Assembly: GCA_035761045.1 (NCBI GenBank) | Contig: DASTRU010000220.1 | Span: 1-17,698 of the forward strand | From: DASTRU01 sp035761045 | GTDB taxonomy: Bacteria; Pseudomonadota; Gammaproteobacteria; Burkholderiales; Burkholderiaceae_E | Reading direction: 5' to 3' | Length of the DNA: 17,698 nucleotides | In this document: piece after piece, positions 7,218 through 14,323 of the stretch | Layout of the letters: each line of letters opens with the position of its first letter | Numbering within the stretch: the first letter of the stretch is position 1 | The notes under the pieces: generated by a model | The model's database searches: none | What the model was told of the DNA's origin: nothing | Seen by the model: only the letters and a program-made list of their open reading frames with translations | Position numbers and translations under genes: made by a program

Positions 7218-8407
7218 CACGCCTCGACCTCGGCCAAGGCGGGCCCCGTCATGCCGGCGAGGCGGTGCTCGATCGTGTCCGTCACGCGACGAGCGAGCAG
7301 GTCCCAGTCGTAACGCGAAGCACGCGCGCGTCGCGCATGAATGGCCACGGGATCACGGCGATGCGCGATCGCGTGTTCAATCGCATTCAACCATTGCGTG
7401 TCATCGTTGGCGCGCGCGACGACATCGGCATAAGCCTTCACCGCGTCGATCGGCGTGGCGACCACGGGCAGACCAGCGGCTAAGTACTCTTTAAGCTTGA
7501 GTGGATCGATGTAGCGTGTGTATCCGTTGTTCTCGTAGGGCATCAGGCCCACGTCGAGATGCTGCGCATAGGCGGGCAACGACGTAGCCGGGCGGCCGCC
7601 GAGCATGTGGACATTGGGTTCGGCGCTTAGTGCTTCGAAATCATCTTGCTTGCCCGCGAGTTGTCCGCGCGGACCAATCATGACGAACGACCAATCACGA
7701 CGCGCGCGCGCAAGGCGCGTCAATCGCGCTAAATCGAGCTGTCGCTTGACGACGCCAATGCAACCAATACGAGGATGTTCGATGGCGGCTAAGTCGGCCG
7801 GCTCCGGATGATCATCGACGAAGGCGGAATAATCGACGCCGTTGGGAACCAAGGTCGTGTTCGCGTTCAGACTGCCCTTTTTCGCGAATAAGGTTCGCGA
7901 ATGCACGAAGACTTGATCGACACGGCGGATCAAATTCGCCTCGCGCGGACTAACGGGTAAATCAACATCGGAGAACGTGTACTCGTCATCGATGTGATAG
8001 CAGCTCAAGTGGTGAGGCGTGTGTTCGAGCGCCTCGGCGAATGCATCGCGCCAGATGTACAGCACGATGCGGCGCACGCCTCGCTCGCAAAGCCGACGCG
8101 CGGCGGCGGTATAACGAAGCCTAAGCGCGACGCGACGCGCGATCGCGGGCTTGTAAAACTCCGCGTCGAACATGCCGGGCGTCAATACTTCAAGACCGGG
8201 TAACGGACTATAGAACTGACGCGAATGCATGAACCGCGCGCTGTCGGGTCTCCAGTAATCGCGCCATCCAGCGGCGGGCTCAAGCCACACCACTGGCCAA
8301 CGACGCGCAACCCGCCGCAATAAATGATGCCGCGTGGTCCATACCGAATCCCATGCATCGGGGACGACGGCGATGACGCCGATGTCGTTATCGCGCCGCT
8401 GATTCAT
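7217..8407 (-). CDS. Family 4 (GT-B) glycosyltransferase, TuaH-like
   Basis: A 396-residue GT-B fold glycosyltransferase for repeat-unit assembly at the cytoplasmic side of the membrane. It begins IGVIAVVPDAWDSVWTTRHH and has CYHIDDEYTFSD (136-147), LVPNGVDYSAF (186-196) and the donor-binding stretch LKLKEYLAAGLPVVATP (303-319), the order seen in TuaH-like GT4 proteins. Start choice: the frame extends 20 codons upstream, but ATG 8407 overlaps the upstream GT2 stop as ATGA and gives a better N-terminus. The stop overlaps the next ATG by one base. No membrane segment is evident. The sugar donor is not predictable. Confidence 0.88.
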   Translation of the reverse strand: MNQRRDNDIGVIAVVPDAWDSVWTTRHHLLRRVARRWPVVWLEPAAGWRDYWRPDSARFMHSRQFYSPLPGLEVLTPGMFDAEFYKPAIARRVALRLRYTAAARRLCERGVRRIVLYIWRDAFAEALEHTPHHLSCYHIDDEYTFSDVDLPVSPREANLIRRVDQVFVHSRTLFAKKGSLNANTTLVPNGVDYSAFVDDHPEPADLAAIEHPRIGCIGVVKRQLDLARLTRLARARRDWSFVMIGPRGQLAGKQDDFEALSAEPNVHMLGGRPATSLPAYAQHLDVGLMPYENNGYTRYIDPLKLKEYLAAGLPVVATPIDAVKAYADVVARANDDTQWLNAIEHAIAHRRDPVAIHARRARASRYDWDLLARRVTDTIEHRLAGMTGPALAEVEA

Positions 8408-9303
8408 TGAAACCCCAACACGCGGGCACCGAGATATCGCAAAGCTCCGCGCAACATGGCCGTGCAAGGTCGCAAGGCGGCGCGAGCTTGTCGACTAATG
8501 AATCCGGCCTGGCGGTATTCACGCAACGTGCGGATCAGCTCCCAATACATCCACTTGACCATCGTGAGATCGCCGCACAATAAGTATTTGCAATAGAACG
8601 CGCCTCGTCCCATGAGGTATTGCTCGTTAAGCTTTGCCACGGTGTTTGAATCACGGCGACCGTGCGCATGCAATACGACGATGGACGGGTCATACGCCAC
8701 GAGATGACCGCGCCGCAGGAATCGATAAAGCAGTTCCAAGTCGTCACCGGAGCCGACATTGGAGCCGGGACCAAACAACGCATCCATGCGGCCAATTTGC
8801 CGTAGTACATCAGTACGCATGACCAAATTGCAGCCAAGCACGGGAATATTTGAGGGACTGAAGTCGGTACGGTCAAACAACCGCGCGTGTTCGGACGTAC
8901 GAATCGTGACGGGCACGTCCGCGACGTCGAACAACTTGACCATGCCGCCCCAACACACTCGCGCCGGCTCGTGCTTTGCATGACGAGCGATCGATACGAT
9001 CCAATCGGGCGTGACGACGATGTCGTCGTCCGTGAGCGCGACTAAACGACCGCATACCGCGTCGATTCCGAGATTGAACGCGTAAGAACGTCCCGCGCGA
9101 GGTTCATCGAGCAAACGCACGCCAACGGATATCGTCGGGGCGATCGACTCAACCACCGCGCGGGTGTTGTCGCGCGAGCCGTTGTCGACGACCACGATTT
9201 CCCAGTTGAATCCCGGCGGTGCTTCGCATAACGCCAAACTTTCAAGCAGGCGTTTGAGCGAGGCGGCGCGATCGCGCGTGCAAACGAGAACGCTTAGCTC
9301 CAA
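8404..9303 (-). CDS. Family 2 glycosyltransferase with TTG start
   Basis: A 299-residue GT2 enzyme when read from TTG 9303: M(L)ELSVLVCTRDR, VVVDNGSRDNT (37-47), the metal motif TDDD (91-94), and a later GSGDDLELLYRFLRRG acceptor/catalytic region, all in normal order. Start choice: the first ATG-like codon in frame would be near 9372 and would overlap the RmlC-like gene by about 79 bases with non-family sequence. The TTG at 9303 has a GAGG Shine-Dalgarno 6 bases upstream, overlaps the upstream stop by 10 bases, and yields the typical GT2 N-terminus. An annotation limited to ATG would mis-call this gene. The C-terminal region is basic and amphipathic, suggesting membrane association. It lies between an RmlC-like gene and a GT4 gene, so it may transfer the modified sugar made by the upstream block. 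Confidence 0.88.
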   Translation of the reverse strand: MELSVLVCTRDRAASLKRLLESLALCEAPPGFNWEIVVVDNGSRDNTRAVVESIAPTISVGVRLLDEPRAGRSYAFNLGIDAVCGRLVALTDDDIVVTPDWIVSIARHAKHEPARVCWGGMVKLFDVADVPVTIRTSEHARLFDRTDFSPSNIPVLGCNLVMRTDVLRQIGRMDALFGPGSNVGSGDDLELLYRFLRRGHLVAYDPSIVVLHAHGRRDSNTVAKLNEQYLMGRGAFYCKYLLCGDLTMVKWMYWELIRTLREYRQAGFISRQARAALRPCTAMLRGALRYLGARVLGFQ

Positions 9304-9839
9304 GCGCGCCTCGAATCGAAATCGGGATACGACGCATCGCGCTCGGCGATGCACGTCACCGGCATGGGCCACGCGATGCCAAACGCTTCGTCATTCCAAC
9401 GCACGCCGTCGGCCAACTCGGGCGTGTAGCGATCGGTCATCATGTAAAGCACGGTGCTTTCATCGACCAACGATTGAAACCCGTGCGCGACACCTGGCGG
9501 AATGTAAAGCGCGACGCCGTTGGTCGCATCCAACTGCACGGCGGTATGTCGGCAAAAGCTCGCCGAGTTCGCGCGCAGGTCGACGATCACATCGTGCACG
9601 CGACCAGCGATGCAGCGCACGAGCTTGCCTTCGAACGACGGCCGGCGTTGCAAATGCATGCCGCGCAACGTGCCGGCGCTTTTGTTGTACGAGAAGCTTG
9701 ATTGCAGCATCTCGCCTTCAAGGCCGTGCATTTCAAATTCATCGCGGCACCACGCGCGCGCGAACCAACCGCGCTCGTCTTCCTTGCGGTCTAGCTCGAT
9801 CTTGTAGGCGCCCTCGATCGAGAGCGGCGTGAAGATCAT
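9294..9839 (-). CDS. RmlC-like NDP-4-keto-hexose epimerase
   Basis: A 181-residue cupin of the dTDP-4-dehydrorhamnose 3,5-epimerase family, which epimerises C3 and/or C5 of 4-keto sugars. The diagnostic stretches are FSYNKSAGTLRGMHLQ (49-64, His62 the likely base), YIPPGVAHGFQSL (112-124), LYMMTDRYTPELADGVRWND (131-150) and FGIAWP (153-158). Start choice: ATG 9839 overlaps the SDR stop as ATGA and has GGAG 7 bases upstream. The GTG at 9851 would place that Shine-Dalgarno inside the gene. Because the rest of the rhamnose pathway (RmlA, B, D) is not present, the product is more likely a different deoxysugar, probably one C-methylated by the neighbouring methyltransferase. Whether it acts at C3, C5 or both cannot be decided here. 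Confidence 0.88.
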   Translation of the reverse strand: MIFTPLSIEGAYKIELDRKEDERGWFARAWCRDEFEMHGLEGEMLQSSFSYNKSAGTLRGMHLQRRPSFEGKLVRCIAGRVHDVIVDLRANSASFCRHTAVQLDATNGVALYIPPGVAHGFQSLVDESTVLYMMTDRYTPELADGVRWNDEAFGIAWPMPVTCIAERDASYPDFDSRRAWS

Positions 9840-10873
9840 CGAGCGCTCCACATCAGGTTGTCGTTGACCTGACCGGTGCGCTGCAAGTACTTAAGCTGCT
9901 TCAAGCGAGTGAAGGCGCGAAACGCATACGTCTCGGCCGACATTTCGATGCGCTCGAATAAGCGACGCAGTTCATCGGCGCCCGCCGCCGCCGTCCAGCG
10001 CGACTTAAAGCCCGGCAATTGCGTTTCAATTTTTTGAAACGACACGCGATAGCTGCGGTTGTCGCCTTTTGGCGGACCGGCGCTGACTTCGCAGCCAGGG
10101 AAGGCTTTGGCCACGATGTCGGCGATTTCGCGAACGCGATAGTTTTCCGAGCTAGCGCCGACGTTGAAGATTTGGCCGTTCACCGCATCAACCGGTGCCT
10201 CCAAGGTGCAACGCACGGCCTCGCAAATGTCTTCGATATGAACGATTGGGCGCCACGGACTGCCATCGCTCACCATCGCGATCTTCTTAGTCGTCCATGC
10301 GAGCGCGCATAAGTCGTTTAGCACGATGTCAAACCGCATGCGCGGGCTTGGGCCATACGCGGTTGCGTTACGTAAGAAGCTGACGCAAAAGTCGTTCGAG
10401 GCCATCGGCTGCACGTCGCGCTCGACCATTACCTTGCATTTCGCATACGCCGTTTGCGGATTAACCGGCGAAGTCTCATCGAGCTCGTCGCCCTGCCCCA
10501 CGCCATACACGCTGCACGACGAGGCATAAACGAAGCGCTTGACGCCAGCCGCGCGCGCGGCTTGCGCGATACGCACCGACCCTTGATGGTTGATCTCGTA
10601 CGTGATCTCGGGACGGTTTTCGCCCAGCGGGTCGTTGGAGAGTTCGGCCAAATGCACGACCGCGTCGTAACCCACTAAGTCGGCCGGCTCGACCGCGCGC
10701 AAATCCTTAACCACGGTGCGCGGCATGGTGGGCAAACCGAGGGGATCGAGATAAAGACATCCATCGCGATAAAACCCAACGTCCAGTCCGGTGACGTCAT
10801 GTCCGCGCGCCGTCAGCCAAACCGCTAGCCGCGCGCCGATATACCCTTCGGTGCCAGTGATCAAAACCTTCAT
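9836..10873 (-). CDS. NAD-dependent epimerase/dehydratase (extended SDR)
   Basis: A 345-residue extended short-chain dehydrogenase acting on NDP-sugars. It shows the Rossmann motif GTEGYIG (7-13), HLAELSNDP (74-82) in place of the usual HLAA segment, ASSCSVYG (117-124) with the catalytic Ser, and Tyr143/Lys147 of YAKCK. The downstream NATAYGPSPRMRFD and WRPIVHIEDI stretches bind the nucleotide sugar in this family. ATG 10873 gives the normal Rossmann N-terminus and has GGAG 9 bases upstream; the frame reaches a TTG at 10888 that is not needed. Its position between a sugar C-methyltransferase and an RmlC-like epimerase suggests a 4-ketoreductase or epimerase of the branched-sugar pathway. The exact reaction cannot be read from the sequence. 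Confidence 0.88.
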   Translation of the reverse strand: MKVLITGTEGYIGARLAVWLTARGHDVTGLDVGFYRDGCLYLDPLGLPTMPRTVVKDLRAVEPADLVGYDAVVHLAELSNDPLGENRPEITYEINHQGSVRIAQAARAAGVKRFVYASSCSVYGVGQGDELDETSPVNPQTAYAKCKVMVERDVQPMASNDFCVSFLRNATAYGPSPRMRFDIVLNDLCALAWTTKKIAMVSDGSPWRPIVHIEDICEAVRCTLEAPVDAVNGQIFNVGASSENYRVREIADIVAKAFPGCEVSAGPPKGDNRSYRVSFQKIETQLPGFKSRWTAAAGADELRRLFERIEMSAETYAFRAFTRLKQLKYLQRTGQVNDNLMWSAR

Positions 10874-10897
10874 GCCGCTCGTCTCCAATACGTTTTC

Positions 10898-12169
10898 TTA
10901 AAACACGTTCACTTCGGGAATCGGCACCACGAATTGGCCGCCCCATTCGCGGATATAGCTGGCTTGCTTGGAAATCTCATCGCGCAAATTCCATGGCAAG
11001 ATCAACACATAGTCGGGCCGAGCTTCGCGAATCGCGTCGGGCGGCAAGATGGGAATACGCGTGCCTGGCGTGTACTTGCCTTGCTTGTACGGGTTGGCGT
11101 CCACGGTGAAGTCGAGGAAGTCGCAGCGTATGCCGCAGTAATTGAGCAAGGTATTGCCCTTGCCTGGCGCGCCATAGCCCACGACGCGTTTGCCCGCCGC
11201 TTTTGCTTCCACAAGGAACGCGAGCAATTTGCGCTTGGTCGCCTTGACCTGTTCTTCAAAACCTCGATAGCGCTCAAGCGTTTCAAAGCCTTCGTCTTGC
11301 TCGCGTTGTCGTAATCCGGTTACGCGTTCGCCAACGACTAATGCATCGTTTTCCGCATGACGCGCATAAATACGCAACGAACCACCATGCGTGGGTAATT
11401 CCTCGACATCGAACAACACCAATCCGTGATGCGCGAAAACGCGCTCGACGGTAACGAACGAGAAATAACTAAAGTGTTCGTGATAAATGGTGTCGAACTG
11501 GTTTTCCGCCATTAATCGTTGCAGATGCGGGAACTCCATCGTGATCACGCCATTGGGCGCGAGCAACGTTTTCATGCCCGCGACGAAATCATTGAGATCC
11601 GGCACGTGGGCGAGCACGTTATTGCCGAGCAGAAGATTGGGCTTGCCATGTTCTTGCGCGATCGCCGCCGCCGTTTCGCGACCAAAGAACCGAACGGTGG
11701 TGGGAATGCCTTTATCGATCGCCGCCTTGGCGACGTTTGCCGCGGGCTCGATACCGAGTACCGGCACGCCGCGCGCGACGAAGTGTTGAAGCAAATAGCC
11801 ATCGTTACTGGCGATCTCCATCACTTTGCTGTTCGCGCCTAACCCAAAACGTGTCGAAACCGTTTCCACATAACGTCGCGCATGCTCGACCCAGCTTGAT
11901 GAATACGACGAGAAATAGGCGTACTCGCTAAAGATTTCGTCGGGCGTGACGAACTCTTGCAACTGCACGAGAAAACACTGTCCGCATACATAGGCATGCA
12001 AGGGGTAAAACTTTTCCGCTTCGTGCAATTGCTCGGGCGCGATATGCGTTTGGCATAGCGGCGACATGCCAAGATCTACTAACGATGTCGACAACGGCGC
12101 CCGACAGAACCGGCAAGTAAAGCGCGTGCTTGATGAGGTGGTACTGGCGGGGCGGTCAGACAAATTCAT
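10898..12169 (-). CDS. NDP-sugar C-methyltransferase, TylC3/TcaB9-like
   Basis: A 423-residue S-adenosylmethionine-dependent methyltransferase with the three-domain layout of NDP-4-keto-hexose C3-methyltransferases. There is an N-terminal zinc domain (Cys19, Cys22, Cys62, Cys65), a Rossmann SAM domain (VMEIASNDGYLLQHF, 116-130; GNNVLAHVPDLNDF, 182-195), the catalytic stretch YHEHFSYF (229-236), matching the Tyr/His cluster of TcaB9, and a C-terminal domain with VVGYGAPGKGNTLLNYCGI (329-347). Such enzymes methylate C3 of a 4-keto-deoxysugar, giving a branched-chain sugar. It starts at ATG 12169, 33 bases after the YdcF-like gene, without a strong Shine-Dalgarno. It is followed by the SDR and RmlC-like genes, which fits a pathway block. 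The nucleotide carrier and the final sugar are not known. Confidence 0.9.
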   Translation of the reverse strand: MNLSDRPASTTSSSTRFTCRFCRAPLSTSLVDLGMSPLCQTHIAPEQLHEAEKFYPLHAYVCGQCFLVQLQEFVTPDEIFSEYAYFSSYSSSWVEHARRYVETVSTRFGLGANSKVMEIASNDGYLLQHFVARGVPVLGIEPAANVAKAAIDKGIPTTVRFFGRETAAAIAQEHGKPNLLLGNNVLAHVPDLNDFVAGMKTLLAPNGVITMEFPHLQRLMAENQFDTIYHEHFSYFSFVTVERVFAHHGLVLFDVEELPTHGGSLRIYARHAENDALVVGERVTGLRQREQDEGFETLERYRGFEEQVKATKRKLLAFLVEAKAAGKRVVGYGAPGKGNTLLNYCGIRCDFLDFTVDANPYKQGKYTPGTRIPILPPDAIREARPDYVLILPWNLRDEISKQASYIREWGGQFVVPIPEVNVF

Positions 12170-12202
12170 GGCGATAGAACGGTCGAATAAAACAATGAAC
12201 GA

Positions 12203-12958
12203 TCAAATGCTTCGCACCAGCAGCGCGAGCCATTCATAAGCGGCGTAATGGGTATGTTCGAGCGCATGCACGCTGGGCAACCAACTTTGAATGCTGCGTG
12301 GATGCATAACTGGAACCAAGGTCGGCGCCACGGTGACGCGCAGACCCGCCGCCTCGAAATCGGCGCGCGCGCGTTTCACATCGAATCCATGCAACACCAA
12401 AACGACATGGCCGATGCCGGCCTTGCGCAACAAGGCCGCCGTGTTGCGCGCGTTCTCGCGAGTGTTGATGGCACGCTCTTCAACCCAGCGTACGGGCACG
12501 CGAAATTCGCGCTCAAGCGTTTCGCGCATCAAGCCGGCCTCGGTTTGTCCATCGATCGTGCCCGCCTGCCCGCCAGTGACCAGCACGGGAAGACGTGTCT
12601 CCCGTGCGAGCCACGCGCCGTACCGCACGCGTTCAAGCGTCAACCGCCCAAGCGTGTCGCTCCCGCCGTATTCGTCAGAGTCGGTTCGCACGCCACCACC
12701 CAAGATGACGATCGCGCCCGCGCCGCGTTGATGCACCGGGTCGTACAACGGCGCGTCGTTGAGGCTATCGACCAATAGCGTCGATATGACCGGCAAGCTC
12801 GCCAGTACGAGCGCGATCGCACTGGCACTAGCGAGAACACGACCAGTGCGTGGCCAGCGCCCCGCGATCGCCAAACCAAGCAGTACCAACAGCACGAGTC
12901 CGCCGGGCGGCAGCACGCAGGCCACCACGAATGTTTTGAGAAACGCTAAACCATCCAT
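12203..12958 (-). CDS. YdcF/ElyC/SanA-like DUF218 membrane protein
   Basis: A 251-residue inner-membrane protein. Two hydrophobic segments (about 8-29 and 41-63) precede a DUF218 domain with AIVILGGGVRTDSDEYGG (81-98), LPVLVTGGQ (123-131), the signature INTRENARNT (163-172) and VVLVLHGFDVKRA (184-196). This is the ElyC/YdcF family, implicated in envelope biogenesis and undecaprenyl-lipid handling in E. coli but without a firmly established reaction. The start is ATG 12958, 11 bases after the dehydrogenase gene, which ends in TAA-TGA. The gene sits inside the glycan operon, suggesting a role with Und-P-linked intermediates; that is inference. Confidence 0.85.
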   Translation of the reverse strand: MDGLAFLKTFVVACVLPPGGLVLLVLLGLAIAGRWPRTGRVLASASAIALVLASLPVISTLLVDSLNDAPLYDPVHQRGAGAIVILGGGVRTDSDEYGGSDTLGRLTLERVRYGAWLARETRLPVLVTGGQAGTIDGQTEAGLMRETLEREFRVPVRWVEERAINTRENARNTAALLRKAGIGHVVLVLHGFDVKRARADFEAAGLRVTVAPTLVPVMHPRSIQSWLPSVHALEHTHYAAYEWLALLVRSI

Positions 12959-12969
12959 CGTTTACTTCA

Positions 12970-14250
12970 TTACAGTCGCCATACGGTCAGGCCGCGCGCG
13001 CGCAAGGCTTTCTCGTCGGCCTGGCATTTCACATCGACATACAGCCCGCCTGGGGAAAGCTTGGCCACGAAATCGTCGATGGGACGCGCCTTGAAGTCAT
13101 CGTGAGCCACGGCGGCGACGATCGCATTGGCCTTGGGCAAATGCTCCCACGCCTTGAGTTCCACGCCGTATTCGTGCATGGCTTCGTCGGACTCCGCCAC
13201 CGGGTCATGCACATGCACCGTCACGCCATAGGATTCAAGTTCGCGAATCACGTCGATGACGCGCGAGTTACGCAAGTCCGGACAATTTTCTTTGAAGGTC
13301 AACCCAAGCACGATCACGTGCGAGCCCTTCACCGAAAAGCCGTTGTTGATCATCGTCTTGACCGTTTGCTCGGCCACGAACTTGCCCATGCCGTCGTTGA
13401 TACGGCGACCCGCCAAAATCACTTGCGGGTGATAGCCGAGTTTGTCGGCCTTGTGCGTGAGGTAATACGGATCCACGCCGATGCAATGTCCACCGACGAG
13501 ACCCGGCCTGAACGGCAGGAAATTCCACTTCGTGCCCGCCGCTTGCAAGACCTCGGTGGTGTCAATATTCATGCGATGGAAGATCAACGACAACTCGTTC
13601 ATTAATGCGATGTTCAAATCGCGTTGCGTGTTTTCGATCACCTTGGCCGCTTCGGCTACCGCGATGCTCGACGCCTTATAAACGCCGGCCGTGATGATGC
13701 TGCCGTAAACCTGCGCGACACGTTCGAGTGTTTCGGGCGTATCGCCGGAGACGACTTTCACGATCTTGGTCAACGTGTGTTGTTTATCGCCCGGATTGAT
13801 GCGCTCTGGTGAATAGCCAACAAAAAAGTCGGTCTTCCATTTAAGACCGGACTCGCGCTCAAGGATGGGAATACACACTTCCTCGGTCGCGCCTGGATAT
13901 ACGGTGGACTCATACACCACCGTCGCGCCCCGCTTTAGATGTTTACCGACCGACGTGCTGGACCCAATCAATGGTCCGAAATCTGGGTTGTGCGCATCGT
14001 CGATCGGCGTGGGCACGGCGACAACGATGAAATCGGCTTGCGCGAGACGCGCGGGATCGGTGGTGGGCTCTAGGCCCGTCGAGGCTTTCAAGTCCTCGGT
14101 CGAAACTTCCCCGGTGGGGTCGACATGACGCAGATAAGCGTCCACCTTTGCTGTGGAAAGATCGAACCCAATGGTCCGGTACTTCTTGCCAAACTCAACG
14201 GCGAGCGGCAAGCCGACATAGCCGAGCCCGACGACGGCGACAACGGTCAT
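12970..14250 (-). CDS. UDP-HexNAc 6-dehydrogenase (TviB/WbpO/VipA type)
   Basis: A 426-residue member of the UDP-glucose/GDP-mannose dehydrogenase superfamily that oxidises C6 of a UDP-N-acetylhexosamine in two NAD+-dependent steps, giving a UDP-HexNAc uronic acid. It has GLGYVGLPLA (8-17), YESTVYPGATEEVC (113-126), NTQRDLNIALMNELSLIF (207-224), and the catalytic stretch GGHCIGVDPYYLTHKA with Cys256 and Asp260. The phrases YSPERINPGD and SSIAVAEAAKVIEN match the VipA/TviB/WbpO group better than UDP-glucose dehydrogenase. It starts at ATG 14250 after an AGGA box about 11 bases upstream. UDP-GlcNAc versus UDP-GalNAc cannot be settled by eye. It would supply the acidic sugar of the polysaccharide. 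Confidence 0.92.
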   Translation of the reverse strand: MTVVAVVGLGYVGLPLAVEFGKKYRTIGFDLSTAKVDAYLRHVDPTGEVSTEDLKASTGLEPTTDPARLAQADFIVVAVPTPIDDAHNPDFGPLIGSSTSVGKHLKRGATVVYESTVYPGATEEVCIPILERESGLKWKTDFFVGYSPERINPGDKQHTLTKIVKVVSGDTPETLERVAQVYGSIITAGVYKASSIAVAEAAKVIENTQRDLNIALMNELSLIFHRMNIDTTEVLQAAGTKWNFLPFRPGLVGGHCIGVDPYYLTHKADKLGYHPQVILAGRRINDGMGKFVAEQTVKTMINNGFSVKGSHVIVLGLTFKENCPDLRNSRVIDVIRELESYGVTVHVHDPVAESDEAMHEYGVELKAWEHLPKANAIVAAVAHDDFKARPIDDFVAKLSPGGLYVDVKCQADEKALRARGLTVWRL

Positions 14251-14268
14251 GATGCGTTAGTCCTAAGT

Positions 14269-14299
14269 GGAAAAAATTAAACGGCCGCCGAGGGGCGGC
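14269..14299 (-). terminator. Terminator-like hairpin between priming transferase and dehydrogenase genes
   Basis: In the 73-base gap, the minus strand reads GCCGCC-CCTC-GGCGGC (14299 to 14284), a perfect 6-bp GC stem with a 4-base loop, followed by CGTTTAATTTTTTCC (14283 to 14269). This looks like an intrinsic terminator or a partial attenuator that would reduce read-through from the priming transferase into the downstream genes. The short stem and the non-U bases in the tract suggest incomplete termination. No clear promoter is visible in the gap. Confidence 0.6.
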
Positions 14300-14323
14300 A
14301 CGCGAATTGACGTACCGATTGAA

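Noticed and set aside
12248..12778. 176-codon plus-strand frame opposite the DUF218 gene
   Set aside because: Shadow of a well-supported coding region with no motif of its own.
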